A stretch of DNA of 64,000 nucleotides from an uncultured Acidobacteriaceae bacterium (lineage in GTDB: Bacteria > Acidobacteriota > Terriglobia > Terriglobales > Acidobacteriaceae), in the NCBI GenBank assembly GCA_903849645.1, contig CAINJJ010000054.1, positions 124,001 through 188,000 of the forward strand, given 5' to 3'. Under the pieces are notes generated by a model. It was not told where the DNA came from. It ran no database searches and worked only from the letters and a program-made list of their open reading frames with translations. The translations under genes were made by a program, and so were the position numbers. This document shows, one piece after another, positions 34,472-42,850 of this stretch; position 1 is the first letter of the stretch; each line of letters begins with the position of its first letter.

Positions 34472-35337
34472 TACTCTCGGATGTATGCGCTCAACGTCAG
34501 CACAAGAAGGATGATTCCAATCAGAATCGCCGTCGTTCCTACCACTCTGCCAAAATTCACCAGCCAGCTCGGGGGCTTCTCGCCGAGTCTCGCTTCCAGC
34601 TTGCCTTCGCTCGCCAGCCGCTTGTACTCCTCGCTGCGCTTTACCTTGAACTCTTCCTCGCTCTCCACGCCCGTGAAGATCACCATGTCCATGGGAAAGC
34701 TCCCAGGGCGCAGATGCGTATTCACAAAGTGGATGGAGAAGATGAACAGGATCGCCAGCAGGCCCTCTTCGCTATGGATGACGAGCACAGCGTTCAAGGC
34801 CCAGCCCGGCAGGAACCTGGCAAAGAACGGCGCAAACCACATCGCGTACCCTGAGAATCCGATCACCAGCATGCCCCAGAAGACCGCCCAGTAATCGAAC
34901 TTCTCCCAATAGGCATAGCGCTCGAAGACAGGCTTCTTGCCAAGCCCCACAAACCAGCGCATGTGCCCAACGATATCTTTCACGTCCTTCCAGTTGGCCA
35001 CCATGGAGGTGTTGCCCCAGAAGACGCCCTTCTCGCGATGCAACAGCCCGCGCGTGAAGATCTCTTTCAGGTGAAGCAGGAATGCGATCGACAGCACCAC
35101 GGCAAACAGCTTGTGAAAGAAGATGATGGCCCCAAAGCCGCCCACCTGGGTCGCGAACTTCCGCGCCCAGATGCTCTCGCTGAAGCGCATCGGCAGACCG
35201 GTCGCCGCCAGTCCCAGAAACGTTGTGAACAGAACGCCGTGCATGTATCTCTGTTCCCGCGTGAAGCGCTGGAAGAAGCGCTCACCTGTCTTGTGCTGCT
35301 CCGTGGCTCCGTTCGTCGCTTGCTCCAGATCAGGCAT
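34471..35337 (-). CDS. Membrane cytochrome b (HydC/FdnI-like)
   Basis: 288 residues from ATG 35337, which has AAAGGAGGAAAG directly upstream. Four membrane spans carry His typical of formate dehydrogenase gamma/hydrogenase cytochrome b: YMHGVLFTTFLGLAATGLPM, GAIIFFHKLFAVVLSIAFLL, WAVFWGMLVIGFSGYAMWF and VLVIHSEEGLLAILFIFSIH, plus a C-terminal span. It should pass electrons between the quinone pool and the adjacent 11-haem cytochromes. It overlaps its upstream neighbour by 8 bases and its downstream one by one. Confidence 0.9.
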   Translation of the reverse strand: MPDLEQATNGATEQHKTGERFFQRFTREQRYMHGVLFTTFLGLAATGLPMRFSESIWARKFATQVGGFGAIIFFHKLFAVVLSIAFLLHLKEIFTRGLLHREKGVFWGNTSMVANWKDVKDIVGHMRWFVGLGKKPVFERYAYWEKFDYWAVFWGMLVIGFSGYAMWFAPFFARFLPGWALNAVLVIHSEEGLLAILFIFSIHFVNTHLRPGSFPMDMVIFTGVESEEEFKVKRSEEYKRLASEGKLEARLGEKPPSWLVNFGRVVGTTAILIGIILLVLTLSAYIRE

Positions 35338-36580
35338 TCTTTCCTCCTTTTGCGGACCTTGTCTTGAGCTGTTCATAACGAGCGCGGATCAGCCAAAGTA
35401 TGGTGTGAATCATGAAGAACGTCAGCACGCCGGCCAGCAACAGGTTCATGAAGAGCCGGATGTAATACAGCGCAGGATTCAGCTTGCGGTTCTTTGCGTT
35501 GGCGTGCGGTTGATATTGAACGAAGCTGGCGTTGGCCCCTGCATGGCACTTGCCGCAGGTCTTTACCAGGTTCTGCGGCGCCACCGGCGAGCGCGGATCA
35601 GATGCAGGCAGAATCTCGTGCGCCCCGTGGCAGTCCCAGCAACGGGCCGTCTCCACATAGCCGCCCAGAGAACTGAGCTGCGAGTGGAAAGTATCGCGGT
35701 AGGTGCTGAACTTGTCTTTGTGGCAGTTGCCGCAGATGGGCGTGGACTGCATGCGAAATGCTGACGCTGTGGGCTGCTCGATGGCATGGGCCGTGTGGCA
35801 GTCGGAGCAGACCGGAGCCGCCGTGTGTCCAGCGGCAACGCCCTTCCCGTGCACGCCGGCCATGTAGTCGTTGGTGATGCCGGCATGGCAGGTCCCGCAG
35901 GTCTGCGGAACGTTTGATTTGAACGTAGGGCTCTGGGGGTCCTTGTGGCTCAGCACATGGTGCGAGCCGTGGCAACTGGTGCAGTTGGCCGCCACCAGCA
36001 GGCCTTCCTTGCTCAGCGCAAAGCCATGGATCGAATCAAGATAGAGCGGATAGACGTTGTTGATCCCGTGCTTCTTGGCCATCGCGTCGCTGCCGTGGCA
36101 GTTGCCGCAGGTGCGCGGAATGTTCAGCGGATACACCGCCGACTTTGGATCCGCCTTGGGATAGATCGAGTGCGCGTCCCCGTGGCAGCTTGTGCACGGA
36201 TGCTCCGGGCGGTTGGAGTGAACGCTGCCGGCCAGCCCTTCCGACTCGCTCGCGTGACAGCTCTCGCACTTGACCGGCGTCACCTTGTCCGGGTGCGGAT
36301 AGTCCTTGATGGACGTGTGGCAGTCACCGCACTTCAAGACTCCGTGGATGCTTTTTCCAAACGTGTCGCCATCCACGCTCACGCTGTGCCCCGCGGGGTC
36401 CTGCAACGTCTTGTCCGCATGACACATCAGGCAATCGGTCTGCGCCGCCAGCCTTCCAGGCATCGCCAACAGCACAAGCACAACTCCCGCAGCCAATAAC
36501 GCGCTGCGAAACAGTCCCCTGCTCCTGCTCTGAGGCATCTCTTCAATTGAGTTCGCGGTACTCTTCGCGGCTCTGGTCAT
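35330..36580 (-). CDS. 11-haem cytochrome c, membrane anchored
   Basis: 416 residues from ATG 36580 (a longer start at 36634 is possible). The signal segment is RSALLAAGVVLVLLAMPGRL. Eleven CXXCH motifs follow (CLMCH, CGDCH, CESCH, CTSCH, CGNCH, CTSCH, CGTCH, CSDCH, CGNCH, CWDCH, CGKCH). A C-terminal span (LFMNLLLAGVLTFFMIHTIL) anchors it in the membrane. Repeated spacing resembles the c-part of the 669-residue partner, suggesting duplication. It is the first gene of a three-gene set devoted to quinone-linked periplasmic electron transfer; the terminal acceptor or donor is not encoded here. Confidence 0.9.
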   Translation of the reverse strand: MTRAAKSTANSIEEMPQSRSRGLFRSALLAAGVVLVLLAMPGRLAAQTDCLMCHADKTLQDPAGHSVSVDGDTFGKSIHGVLKCGDCHTSIKDYPHPDKVTPVKCESCHASESEGLAGSVHSNRPEHPCTSCHGDAHSIYPKADPKSAVYPLNIPRTCGNCHGSDAMAKKHGINNVYPLYLDSIHGFALSKEGLLVAANCTSCHGSHHVLSHKDPQSPTFKSNVPQTCGTCHAGITNDYMAGVHGKGVAAGHTAAPVCSDCHTAHAIEQPTASAFRMQSTPICGNCHKDKFSTYRDTFHSQLSSLGGYVETARCWDCHGAHEILPASDPRSPVAPQNLVKTCGKCHAGANASFVQYQPHANAKNRKLNPALYYIRLFMNLLLAGVLTFFMIHTILWLIRARYEQLKTRSAKGGKNA

Positions 36581-36721
36581 CCTGCCGTCTTCCTTCTCCG
36601 GGAGAGATTCATTGCTCCCATCTCCACCGGGCATACATCAAGCGCACTCCGCGGCCACTTCAAGAAAGTTGTAAGCGCAGGATTCGCACTCTTGAGAAGA
36701 ATCTTTGGCGTGGATTGTCGC

Positions 36722-36737
36722 AGTGACATGTATCACA
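36722..36737. promoter_or_regulatory. CRP/FNR-family-like palindrome 1
   Basis: AGTGA-CATGTA-TCACA matches the TGTGA-N6-TCACA half-site pattern of CRP/HcpR-type regulators at 9 of 10 positions. It lies 142 bases upstream of the 11-haem cytochrome start (-). A second copy with identical half-sites is at 36908-36923. No experimental support. Confidence 0.5.
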
Positions 36738-36907
36738 TCACAAGATCAACGGCAGCGCGGCCCTTGATTCCCTGAGCGAACCATTCTCCGAGCTCATCAT
36801 TTCCGCCTCCGGTCCCCGGTCTCTCAAGGCGCGCGCAACCTGCTTTGCAATGCTGCACTTCGTTCGAATTCCCCTGGTTTTAACGCACCCATCGGGCGCC
36901 GCGCCAA

Positions 36908-36923
36908 AGTGATGCAGGTCACA
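36908..36923. promoter_or_regulatory. CRP/FNR-family-like palindrome 2
   Basis: AGTGA-TGCAGG-TCACA, same half-sites as the copy at 36722-36737, lies 54 bases before the acyl-CoA dehydrogenase ATG. A -10-like GACAAT at 36946-36951 would put the site centre near -42, the usual place for activation by this family. The -10 call is an inference. Confidence 0.5.
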
Positions 36924-36977
36924 AGCCACCGTGAGCCCCGTCTAGGACAATATGACCGCTGCGTGAGGACTTCAATT

Positions 36978-39191
36978 ATGGGCACTGCTGCGCTATCCGA
37001 GACAAAATCCATGCTCACTCTCCCCGGCGACGCGGTTCGCCAGATTCAGTGGCGCTTCGCTGACCGTTTTGATCTACAGATGCTCGTCCAGTCGGCCCGC
37101 GGCGTGGCCCGCGGCACCGTGGCCCGCCTTGTGGCGGCCGGGGAGCGCAACACCCACGAGTGGACCCCCGCCAAGAACGAGATGCTTGAGGCTTTTGACC
37201 GCGCCGGTCTCACCGGGGTCTTCATGGACCCCGAAGATGGCGGCTTCATCACCGGGCCCAAGAACCTCGCCCTGTCCCTGTCCGCCTTCGAACTCGCCTG
37301 GGTCGACGGCGGCGCAGCCACGGCCAGCCTCGCCGGCTTCCTTGCCCTCTCGCCCATCCATGAGCGCGGCACGCCCGAGCAGGCCAGCCGCTACATGAGC
37401 CTCTCCGCCCCCCCCCAGCCCGGCGAAGACCGCAAACCCTGGCGCGGCGCATTCGTGCTCACCGAACCCATCCCCTACGTCGGGGTCGACACCGGCATGT
37501 TGAACGGCAAGCTCCGCATCGCTGAATGGAAAGACGGCGAAGAGCCCATCATCCAGGTGGACAAGCGCGGTCGCTTCATCACCAACATCGCCTTCGCCAA
37601 CTTTGTCACCGCGGCCGTCAACTCCGACGACCCCCGCATCAAGGGCAGTTGCGTCGTCATTCTCGAGGAAACAGATGAAGGCACCTTCGACCACGGCTCG
37701 CCAACCAAGAAACTCGTTCACCAGCTCTCCTCCACCGGCGACCCCATCTTCAGCATGAAGGTCCCGGCCAGCCGCATAGTCGGCGGCTACACCGTCAAGG
37801 ACGGCGTCATCGTCCCCAACTACAACCACAGCGAGATCATCGAGGCTGTCTTCCGCCGCACCCGCGTCACCGTGGGCCTGATGACTGCCTCCAAGCTGCT
37901 CTCTGCCGTCGAGCCCGTCATCCGCTACCAGCGCGGCCGCTTCCGTGGAGCCGATGGAACCAAACCCGGCACCCTGCGCTACGAGCAAGGCATCCAGCAG
38001 CGCGAAGACGCCCTGCACCGCCTCGTCGATGTCTGGGCCACCGGAGAGGCAGCAGCCTCGCTGGGCTTCGCCGCCGCCCGCCTTTTTGACGAGCTGGACC
38101 CCATCGAAAAGCTGAAATCCGCACTGCTCCTCGAGCGCGGCATCGCCGGCGGCCGCGCCGAACTCAAGGCCCTCAAGGAGAGCGAGCAGCGCGCCATCGA
38201 GTCCCTGTCCCTCCGTCCCGACGACCCGCGCCGCGCCGAGTTCGAAGCCGACACGCTCGTCCAGTACGTGCTCAAGGACGCCGAAGCCAATGTCCTGTGC
38301 CCCGCCACCAAGCTCTGGAACACCGGCCACGGCGCCAATCTGCTCCGCGAGGCCGTCAGTCTCATGGGCGGCTACGGCATCACCGAGGACTGCCCCGGCT
38401 TCCTCGCCAACAAGTGGATGGACGCCCAGCTTGAAGCCACCTACGAGGGCCCCGAGGCCGTCCAGCGCCGCCAGTTGACCGTCACCATGACCTCTGAAGT
38501 CTTCCTCGCCCAGTTCAAGGCCTGGACCTCCCAGATGCGGCGCATCGCCGGCGACAGGCCCGGCACAGGCGCCTGCACCCTTGCCTCCGCCATGCAGATG
38601 TGGCTCTGGACCCTCAACCACCTGCAACGGTCCACTGACCCCGAAGGCGGCAAGCTCTACCACGGCCAGCGCCAGGGGGTGACCTTCCCCCTCGCCGACG
38701 CTCTCTGCTGGCTGCTCGCCTCCCGCTGCCAGATTCTCGATGTTCTCGAACTCGAAACTCGCGGCGCGGACGATCCGGTCGCCTCCGAGGGCCTGGAAGG
38801 AACAGTCCAGTTCCTCAGCGATCTCTGCCATACCCAGGCCGCCGCGGCGGCCGGAGAAGTCTCCCGCATCTGCGCCGAGCTGGTATTCGGCTACAACGAG
38901 CACCCCGGCTGGACCGACCCCGCCCACACCAACTGCTTCCTCGCCAGCGAACTCGAAGCCTACGAGGAGACCATGCCCGGCATCACCGCCATGGCCGTGG
39001 ATGTGGTCGCCATCGACGGCAGCCATCCGCAGAAGGCAGGCCCCTGCGCCGGTTGCGCCGGAAACGCCGACTTCCTCCGCCTCCAGAACAAGCTCGTCAC
39101 CTGCCTCAGCGGCTCGCGCCTGGCCAAGGACCGCGCCGCCGACACCGTCAGCAAGGTCATGATTCCTGAAGCCCTGGACTACCCCGCATGA
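36978..39191 (+). CDS. Acyl-CoA dehydrogenase family protein, long form
   Basis: 737 residues from ATG 36978 (GAGGA 8 bases upstream). The flavin-dehydrogenase core runs from about 60 to 560, with FVLTEPIPYVGVD-like and SLMGGYGITEDCPGFLANKW as the clearest family blocks. It is far longer than the usual 380 residues and has an extra C-terminal part with a CAGCAG cluster (QKAGPCAGCAGNADFL). It overlaps the ETF:quinone oxidoreductase gene by 4 bases, so electrons from its substrate probably go to the ETF encoded downstream. Substrate unknown; an alternative is a non-acyl-CoA flavoenzyme of this fold. Confidence 0.85.
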   Translation: MGTAALSETKSMLTLPGDAVRQIQWRFADRFDLQMLVQSARGVARGTVARLVAAGERNTHEWTPAKNEMLEAFDRAGLTGVFMDPEDGGFITGPKNLALSLSAFELAWVDGGAATASLAGFLALSPIHERGTPEQASRYMSLSAPPQPGEDRKPWRGAFVLTEPIPYVGVDTGMLNGKLRIAEWKDGEEPIIQVDKRGRFITNIAFANFVTAAVNSDDPRIKGSCVVILEETDEGTFDHGSPTKKLVHQLSSTGDPIFSMKVPASRIVGGYTVKDGVIVPNYNHSEIIEAVFRRTRVTVGLMTASKLLSAVEPVIRYQRGRFRGADGTKPGTLRYEQGIQQREDALHRLVDVWATGEAAASLGFAAARLFDELDPIEKLKSALLLERGIAGGRAELKALKESEQRAIESLSLRPDDPRRAEFEADTLVQYVLKDAEANVLCPATKLWNTGHGANLLREAVSLMGGYGITEDCPGFLANKWMDAQLEATYEGPEAVQRRQLTVTMTSEVFLAQFKAWTSQMRRIAGDRPGTGACTLASAMQMWLWTLNHLQRSTDPEGGKLYHGQRQGVTFPLADALCWLLASRCQILDVLELETRGADDPVASEGLEGTVQFLSDLCHTQAAAAAGEVSRICAELVFGYNEHPGWTDPAHTNCFLASELEAYEETMPGITAMAVDVVAIDGSHPQKAGPCAGCAGNADFLRLQNKLVTCLSGSRLAKDRAADTVSKVMIPEALDYPA

Positions 39192-41065
39192 GCGTGGACG
39201 CAGTCGAGAACGAACTTCCGGGGATCGAACGCCAGGCGATGGAGATCGACATCGCATGCGTCGGCTTCGGCCCTGCCACCGGCGGCTTTCTCTCCACGCT
39301 CACCCGCGCCTGGACCGAGAACCCCGCCGACCCTGCCTTCGAGAGCCGCGTGGCCCCCGGCATGCCCCTCCAGGTGCTCTGCTACGAGCGCGCCGACGAC
39401 ATTTCCTCAGGAGTCAGCGGCGTCGTCACCGCCGCCCGCAGCATCCGCGCCAGCTTTCCCGATCTCAACCTGGCCGACATCCCCATGGCCGCCAGCGTCG
39501 GCAAGGAGCGCGTCCTCTACCTGCTCGATCCCCACGGCGCCAGCCGCCGCTCGTTCACCCTCCGCGCCGCCGACAAGGCCCTGCGCGGTCTTGGCGGAGT
39601 CGTGGGCGTAAAGGACCATGCCTTCGAACTCCCCTGGACCCCGGCCTTTCTCAACAAGCACGGCGGCCTTGTGCTCTCCATCGGCCAGTTCAACCAGTGG
39701 GTCGGCTCGCAGTTGATGGGTTCCGGCCTGGTGCAGATATGGCCCGGAACCCCGGTCAGCGAGCCGCTCTTTGACACCGCCGCCCCCGGCAGGGCCGTGA
39801 CCGGCGTCCGCCTGGCCGACCAGGGCGTCGAAAAGTCCGGCCAACCGACAGCCGGATTCATGGCCGGAATGGATGTCAAGGCTCTGCTCACCGTGGTCGG
39901 CGACGGCCCCGTGGGCGCGGTGGGCCAGGCCATCGACCGCCAATTCGGGCTCCCTGAAGGCCACGGCCATCACGAATGGGCCCTCGGCATGAAGATGGTC
40001 ATCGAGCTGCCCCCCGCGGACGAGAACGACCCCGGCGCACTCCAGCCCGGCACCGTCTGGCACACCTTCGGCTATCCCGAGCCGGAGATCTTCGGCTTTC
40101 TCTACGTCCACCCTGACCGCCTTGTCTCCGTGGGCATCTTCGTCCCCAGTTGGATGAGCGACCCCTCCCGCACCGCTTATCGCTATCTCCAGCACTACAT
40201 CCAGCACCCCGCCCTCTGGCCCGTTCTCAAGGACGGGACCCTCCGCTCCTGGGGTGCGAAATCCCTCGAAGAGTCCGGCCGCCACGGCGAGCCCTTCCTC
40301 ACCGGCGACGGCTATGCCCGCATCGGCGAGGGCTCCGGCTCCACCAACATGCTCACCGGCTCCGGCGTGGATGAGGCCTGGGCCACCGGCGTCCAGCTCG
40401 GCGACGCCGTTATCGAGCTGCTCCGCGCCGCCAAGCCCTTCTCTCAGGAAAACCTCGCCGCCACCTATGAAGCCCGCCGCCGCGCCAGTTGGGTCCAGCA
40501 GGGCGCACTTGAGGCGCAAAGCGCCCGCACCGGATTTCACGGCGGCATGGTCAAAGGCATGATCGGCATGGCCCTCGCCGGCCTCACCGGCGGCAAGCTC
40601 TCCCTCTCCGGCAAAATCCCGCCCGCCCACCGGCAGATTCGTCACACCGGCACCGGCCTCAAGTTGAAAGAAGCCTCCGCCCTGGCCATTGAAGACGGCC
40701 GGCCCCTCCACGACGCCCTGCTCTCGGCCCGCGGCTGGCCCGAGATTCCCTTCGACGGCCGCCTCCTCGTCACCCAGCAGGACGCCCTGCTGCTCGGCGG
40801 CAAGGTCCAGGCCATGCCCGGCTTCGCTGACCACGTCGTCTTCCGCGATGCCGCCCTCTGCCTCACCTGCGACGAGCAGACCTGCGTCGCCATGTGCTCC
40901 GGCCAGGCCATCACCGCCGGCCCCGACGGCGTCCCCGTCTTCGAACGCGAGAAGTGCATCCACTGCGGCGCATGCCTCTGGAACTGCGCCAGCTCTCCCG
41001 ACGGCATCCATACCAACATCGACTTCCGCGCCGGCGCCGGCGGCCTGCATAGCGCTGAAAACTGA
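39188..41065 (+). CDS. Electron transfer flavoprotein:quinone oxidoreductase-like protein
   Basis: 625 residues. The N-terminal FAD site reads IACVGFGPATGGFLSTL, unlike the usual GxGxxG spacing, and is followed by a long FAD domain with GYARIGEGSGSTNMLTGSGV. The C-terminus has a ferredoxin-like cluster region: LTCDEQTCVAMCSG and EKCIHCGACLWNC, consistent with the [4Fe-4S] of ETF:QO enzymes. It should move electrons from the ETF to the quinone pool at the membrane. It lies between the dehydrogenase and etfB, but a toxin-antitoxin pair separates it from etfB. Confidence 0.87.
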   Translation: MSVDAVENELPGIERQAMEIDIACVGFGPATGGFLSTLTRAWTENPADPAFESRVAPGMPLQVLCYERADDISSGVSGVVTAARSIRASFPDLNLADIPMAASVGKERVLYLLDPHGASRRSFTLRAADKALRGLGGVVGVKDHAFELPWTPAFLNKHGGLVLSIGQFNQWVGSQLMGSGLVQIWPGTPVSEPLFDTAAPGRAVTGVRLADQGVEKSGQPTAGFMAGMDVKALLTVVGDGPVGAVGQAIDRQFGLPEGHGHHEWALGMKMVIELPPADENDPGALQPGTVWHTFGYPEPEIFGFLYVHPDRLVSVGIFVPSWMSDPSRTAYRYLQHYIQHPALWPVLKDGTLRSWGAKSLEESGRHGEPFLTGDGYARIGEGSGSTNMLTGSGVDEAWATGVQLGDAVIELLRAAKPFSQENLAATYEARRRASWVQQGALEAQSARTGFHGGMVKGMIGMALAGLTGGKLSLSGKIPPAHRQIRHTGTGLKLKEASALAIEDGRPLHDALLSARGWPEIPFDGRLLVTQQDALLLGGKVQAMPGFADHVVFRDAALCLTCDEQTCVAMCSGQAITAGPDGVPVFEREKCIHCGACLWNCASSPDGIHTNIDFRAGAGGLHSAEN

Positions 41066-41070
41066 CGCAA

Positions 41071-41090
41071 ATATAACATCCGTGGTATAT
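41071..41090. promoter_or_regulatory. Putative operator/promoter of the toxin-antitoxin pair
   Basis: ATATAACATCCGTGGTATAT is a 20-base inverted repeat with arms ATATAaCA and its reverse ATATAcCA. It ends 5 bases before the toxin ATG and overlaps a -10-like TATATT (41086-41091) with CTGACG at 41062 as a possible -35. Type II antitoxins usually repress their own promoter through such a site. Confidence 0.45.
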
Positions 41091-41095
41091 TGACC

Positions 41096-41419
41096 ATGAA
41101 GTGGACAGTCGAAACCCTCAACCAACAAGTGCTCGAAGAACTCGACGCCCTTCCCGACGACATGCAGGCGAAATATCATTTCATCGCCGGGATGATCGAG
41201 GATTTTGGGCCGAGTCAGGTGGGCATGCCGCATCTGAGGCACATCGAAGGCCGGCTGTGGGAGCTGAGGTTGAAAGGGCGCGACGGTATTGCGCGTGCAC
41301 TCTATGTGGTTGTTACCGGAAGAAAGGTAGTCATTGTGCGCGTCTTCATCAAAAAGACCTCGAAGACGCCAAGACATGAGATTGATCTCGCGCTGTCCCG
41401 CGCGAATCAGATTCTTTGA
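41096..41419 (+). CDS. HigB/RelE-like toxin (phage-derived Gp49-like)
   Basis: 107 residues. The blocks FIAGMIEDFGPSQVGMPHLR, HIEGRLWELRLKGRDGIARA, LYVVVTGRKVVIVRVFIKKT and the closing helix (PRHEIDLALSRANQIL) are typical of Gp49-like RelE-superfamily toxins, which cut mRNA at the ribosome. The Arg and Lys of the K-K-T-KTP segment are kept. ATG 41096 is chosen over TTG 41090, which lies in the putative operator. Its stop is 12 bases from the antitoxin start. The toxin-first order is as in higBA. It sits inside an electron-transfer operon, suggesting recent insertion. Confidence 0.87.
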   Translation: MKWTVETLNQQVLEELDALPDDMQAKYHFIAGMIEDFGPSQVGMPHLRHIEGRLWELRLKGRDGIARALYVVVTGRKVVIVRVFIKKTSKTPRHEIDLALSRANQIL

Positions 41420-41431
41420 GGAGCGATGCCA

Positions 41432-41815
41432 ATGACCCAACTTAGCGAGTTGCATGAGCGATGGATGCGAAAGCCCGGCTATCGCAAAGCGCATAAGGCA
41501 CTGGAAGATGAGTTCGCAATCGTTCGTGCGGTCATTGCAGCCCGCAAGCACGCCGGCATCACCCAGGCAGAGTTGGCTCGTCGTATGGGAACCACCCAGC
41601 CCGCAGTCACCCGTCTGGAAAGCGGTCGCGTGCAACCTTCGCTCCGAACACTCCGCCGGGTAGCGGAAGCTACAGGTTTGAAGCTCATGATCGAGTTCGA
41701 ACCGCTAGACCAAGAATCCCTGGGCACGATCGCTTCAAAGTCTGTCGAATTAGTTGCGAAAGATCAGAATGACGCGCCAGGACAAGTTCGACGTTATGCT
41801 CACGCGTCCCGCTGA
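41432..41815 (+). CDS. XRE-family antitoxin (HigA-like)
   Basis: 127 residues. A Cro/C1 helix-turn-helix lies at about 38-90: AARKHAGITQAELARRMGTT, then QPAVTRLESGRVQPSLRTLR. It should neutralise the preceding toxin and repress the shared promoter. ATG 41432 is preferred because GAGGAG ends 8 bases upstream, whereas ATG 41426 is only 2 bases from it. The C-terminal part (IEFEPLDQESLGTIASKSVE) is typical of this antitoxin class. About 220 non-coding bases separate it from etfB. Confidence 0.87.
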   Translation: MTQLSELHERWMRKPGYRKAHKALEDEFAIVRAVIAARKHAGITQAELARRMGTTQPAVTRLESGRVQPSLRTLRRVAEATGLKLMIEFEPLDQESLGTIASKSVELVAKDQNDAPGQVRRYAHASR

Positions 41816-42037
41816 GCCTTCCGTGTGGAATCACAAACCATTCAATCACAATGAGTCGCGCGCCTATACGCTGTTTCGCTGTGGCCCGAGTCTAGATTTT
41901 TTGAAAATTCCGTGTCTGCGTCTGATGTCAGGCGCCAGAACTCACTTGTGCAACGGAACCAGCCCGCCAGTCACTTCGGACCGCTCTCCTGAAAGCGACG
42001 AATTAAACTGGTCAATCAAAGCAAATCGGAGAACTCG

Positions 42038-42850
42038 ATGTCGGTCCAACTCCAAATCGTCGTCTGCGCGGGCATCGTTCCCGACCCGCTGCAAACCCTC
42101 GAGCCCATCACCACGCCCAACGGCCCCGGCCTCAAAAACGAGCTCGTCCTCCCCGCGGTCCTCGACCCCTGGGCCGCCAGCGCGCTCTATGAGGCCGCCG
42201 CCCTCGCCGCCAAAAACCCCGGCAGCAAGCTCTACCTCGTCTCCCTCGGGCCAAAAGCAAAATTGCAGCAGGTCATGATGACCGTCGCCCAGAAGGTCCC
42301 CTTCGAGCTCGTCCCCGTCGACGGGCCCATCGGCGGCTTCCCGGACGCCCACTCCACAGCCGGAGCTCTCGCCGAAGCCATCGAAGCCATTCCCGGCCTC
42401 GACAAATCCAGCCTCCTGCTCTTCGGCGGCTGGGAGTCGGCCACCCGTGGCGCGGGCGTCACGCTCCAGCTCATCGGCGAGCGCCTTGGCATCACCGATC
42501 AGTTCCAGGGCGTTGACCAGATTACCGTCTCCGACGACGGCTCCTTTGAGGTCCTGGAGCGCGTCGAAGGCGGCAAGCATCAGGTCTCCACCTGCCAGGG
42601 CGCGCCAGCCGTCCTCGGCTGGGCCACCGGGAACCTCGCCGAGCCTCGCAACAACCCGCAGGTCGGCATGGCCAACATGCGCGGCATCATGCCCGCCCTG
42701 CAAAAAGCCAAAGCCGCCTCGCTCGCGCCCAACGGCCTGCGCTACGTCTCCGTGGCCCTGCCCAAACAGCAGCGCACCACTCGCGTCGTCAAGGACCTCA
42801 CCCCCGACCAGATCGCCGCCGAGCTGGCCGCGTGGATTGGAGCCGAATAA
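42038..42850 (+). CDS. etfB: Electron transfer flavoprotein beta subunit, divergent
   Basis: 270 residues. Recognised by the start IVVCAGIVPDPLQTLEP, the domain LDPWAASALYEAAALAAKNP and the AMP-loop region; the C-terminus (ANMRGIMPALQKAKAA) matches the EtfB end. It differs from standard EtfB in several loops. It overlaps etfA by one base (TAATG). It pairs with EtfA to shuttle electrons from the dehydrogenase encoded upstream to the ETF:QO-like protein. Confidence 0.87.
   Translation: MSVQLQIVVCAGIVPDPLQTLEPITTPNGPGLKNELVLPAVLDPWAASALYEAAALAAKNPGSKLYLVSLGPKAKLQQVMMTVAQKVPFELVPVDGPIGGFPDAHSTAGALAEAIEAIPGLDKSSLLLFGGWESATRGAGVTLQLIGERLGITDQFQGVDQITVSDDGSFEVLERVEGGKHQVSTCQGAPAVLGWATGNLAEPRNNPQVGMANMRGIMPALQKAKAASLAPNGLRYVSVALPKQQRTTRVVKDLTPDQIAAELAAWIGAE

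Noticed and set aside
37074..41635. Very long minus-strand frames (over 700 codons) opposite the ACAD and ETF:QO genes
   Set aside because: High third-position GC on the coding strand opens the antisense frame; Gly/Ala/Glu-rich translation without family motifs, while the + strand has clear domains.
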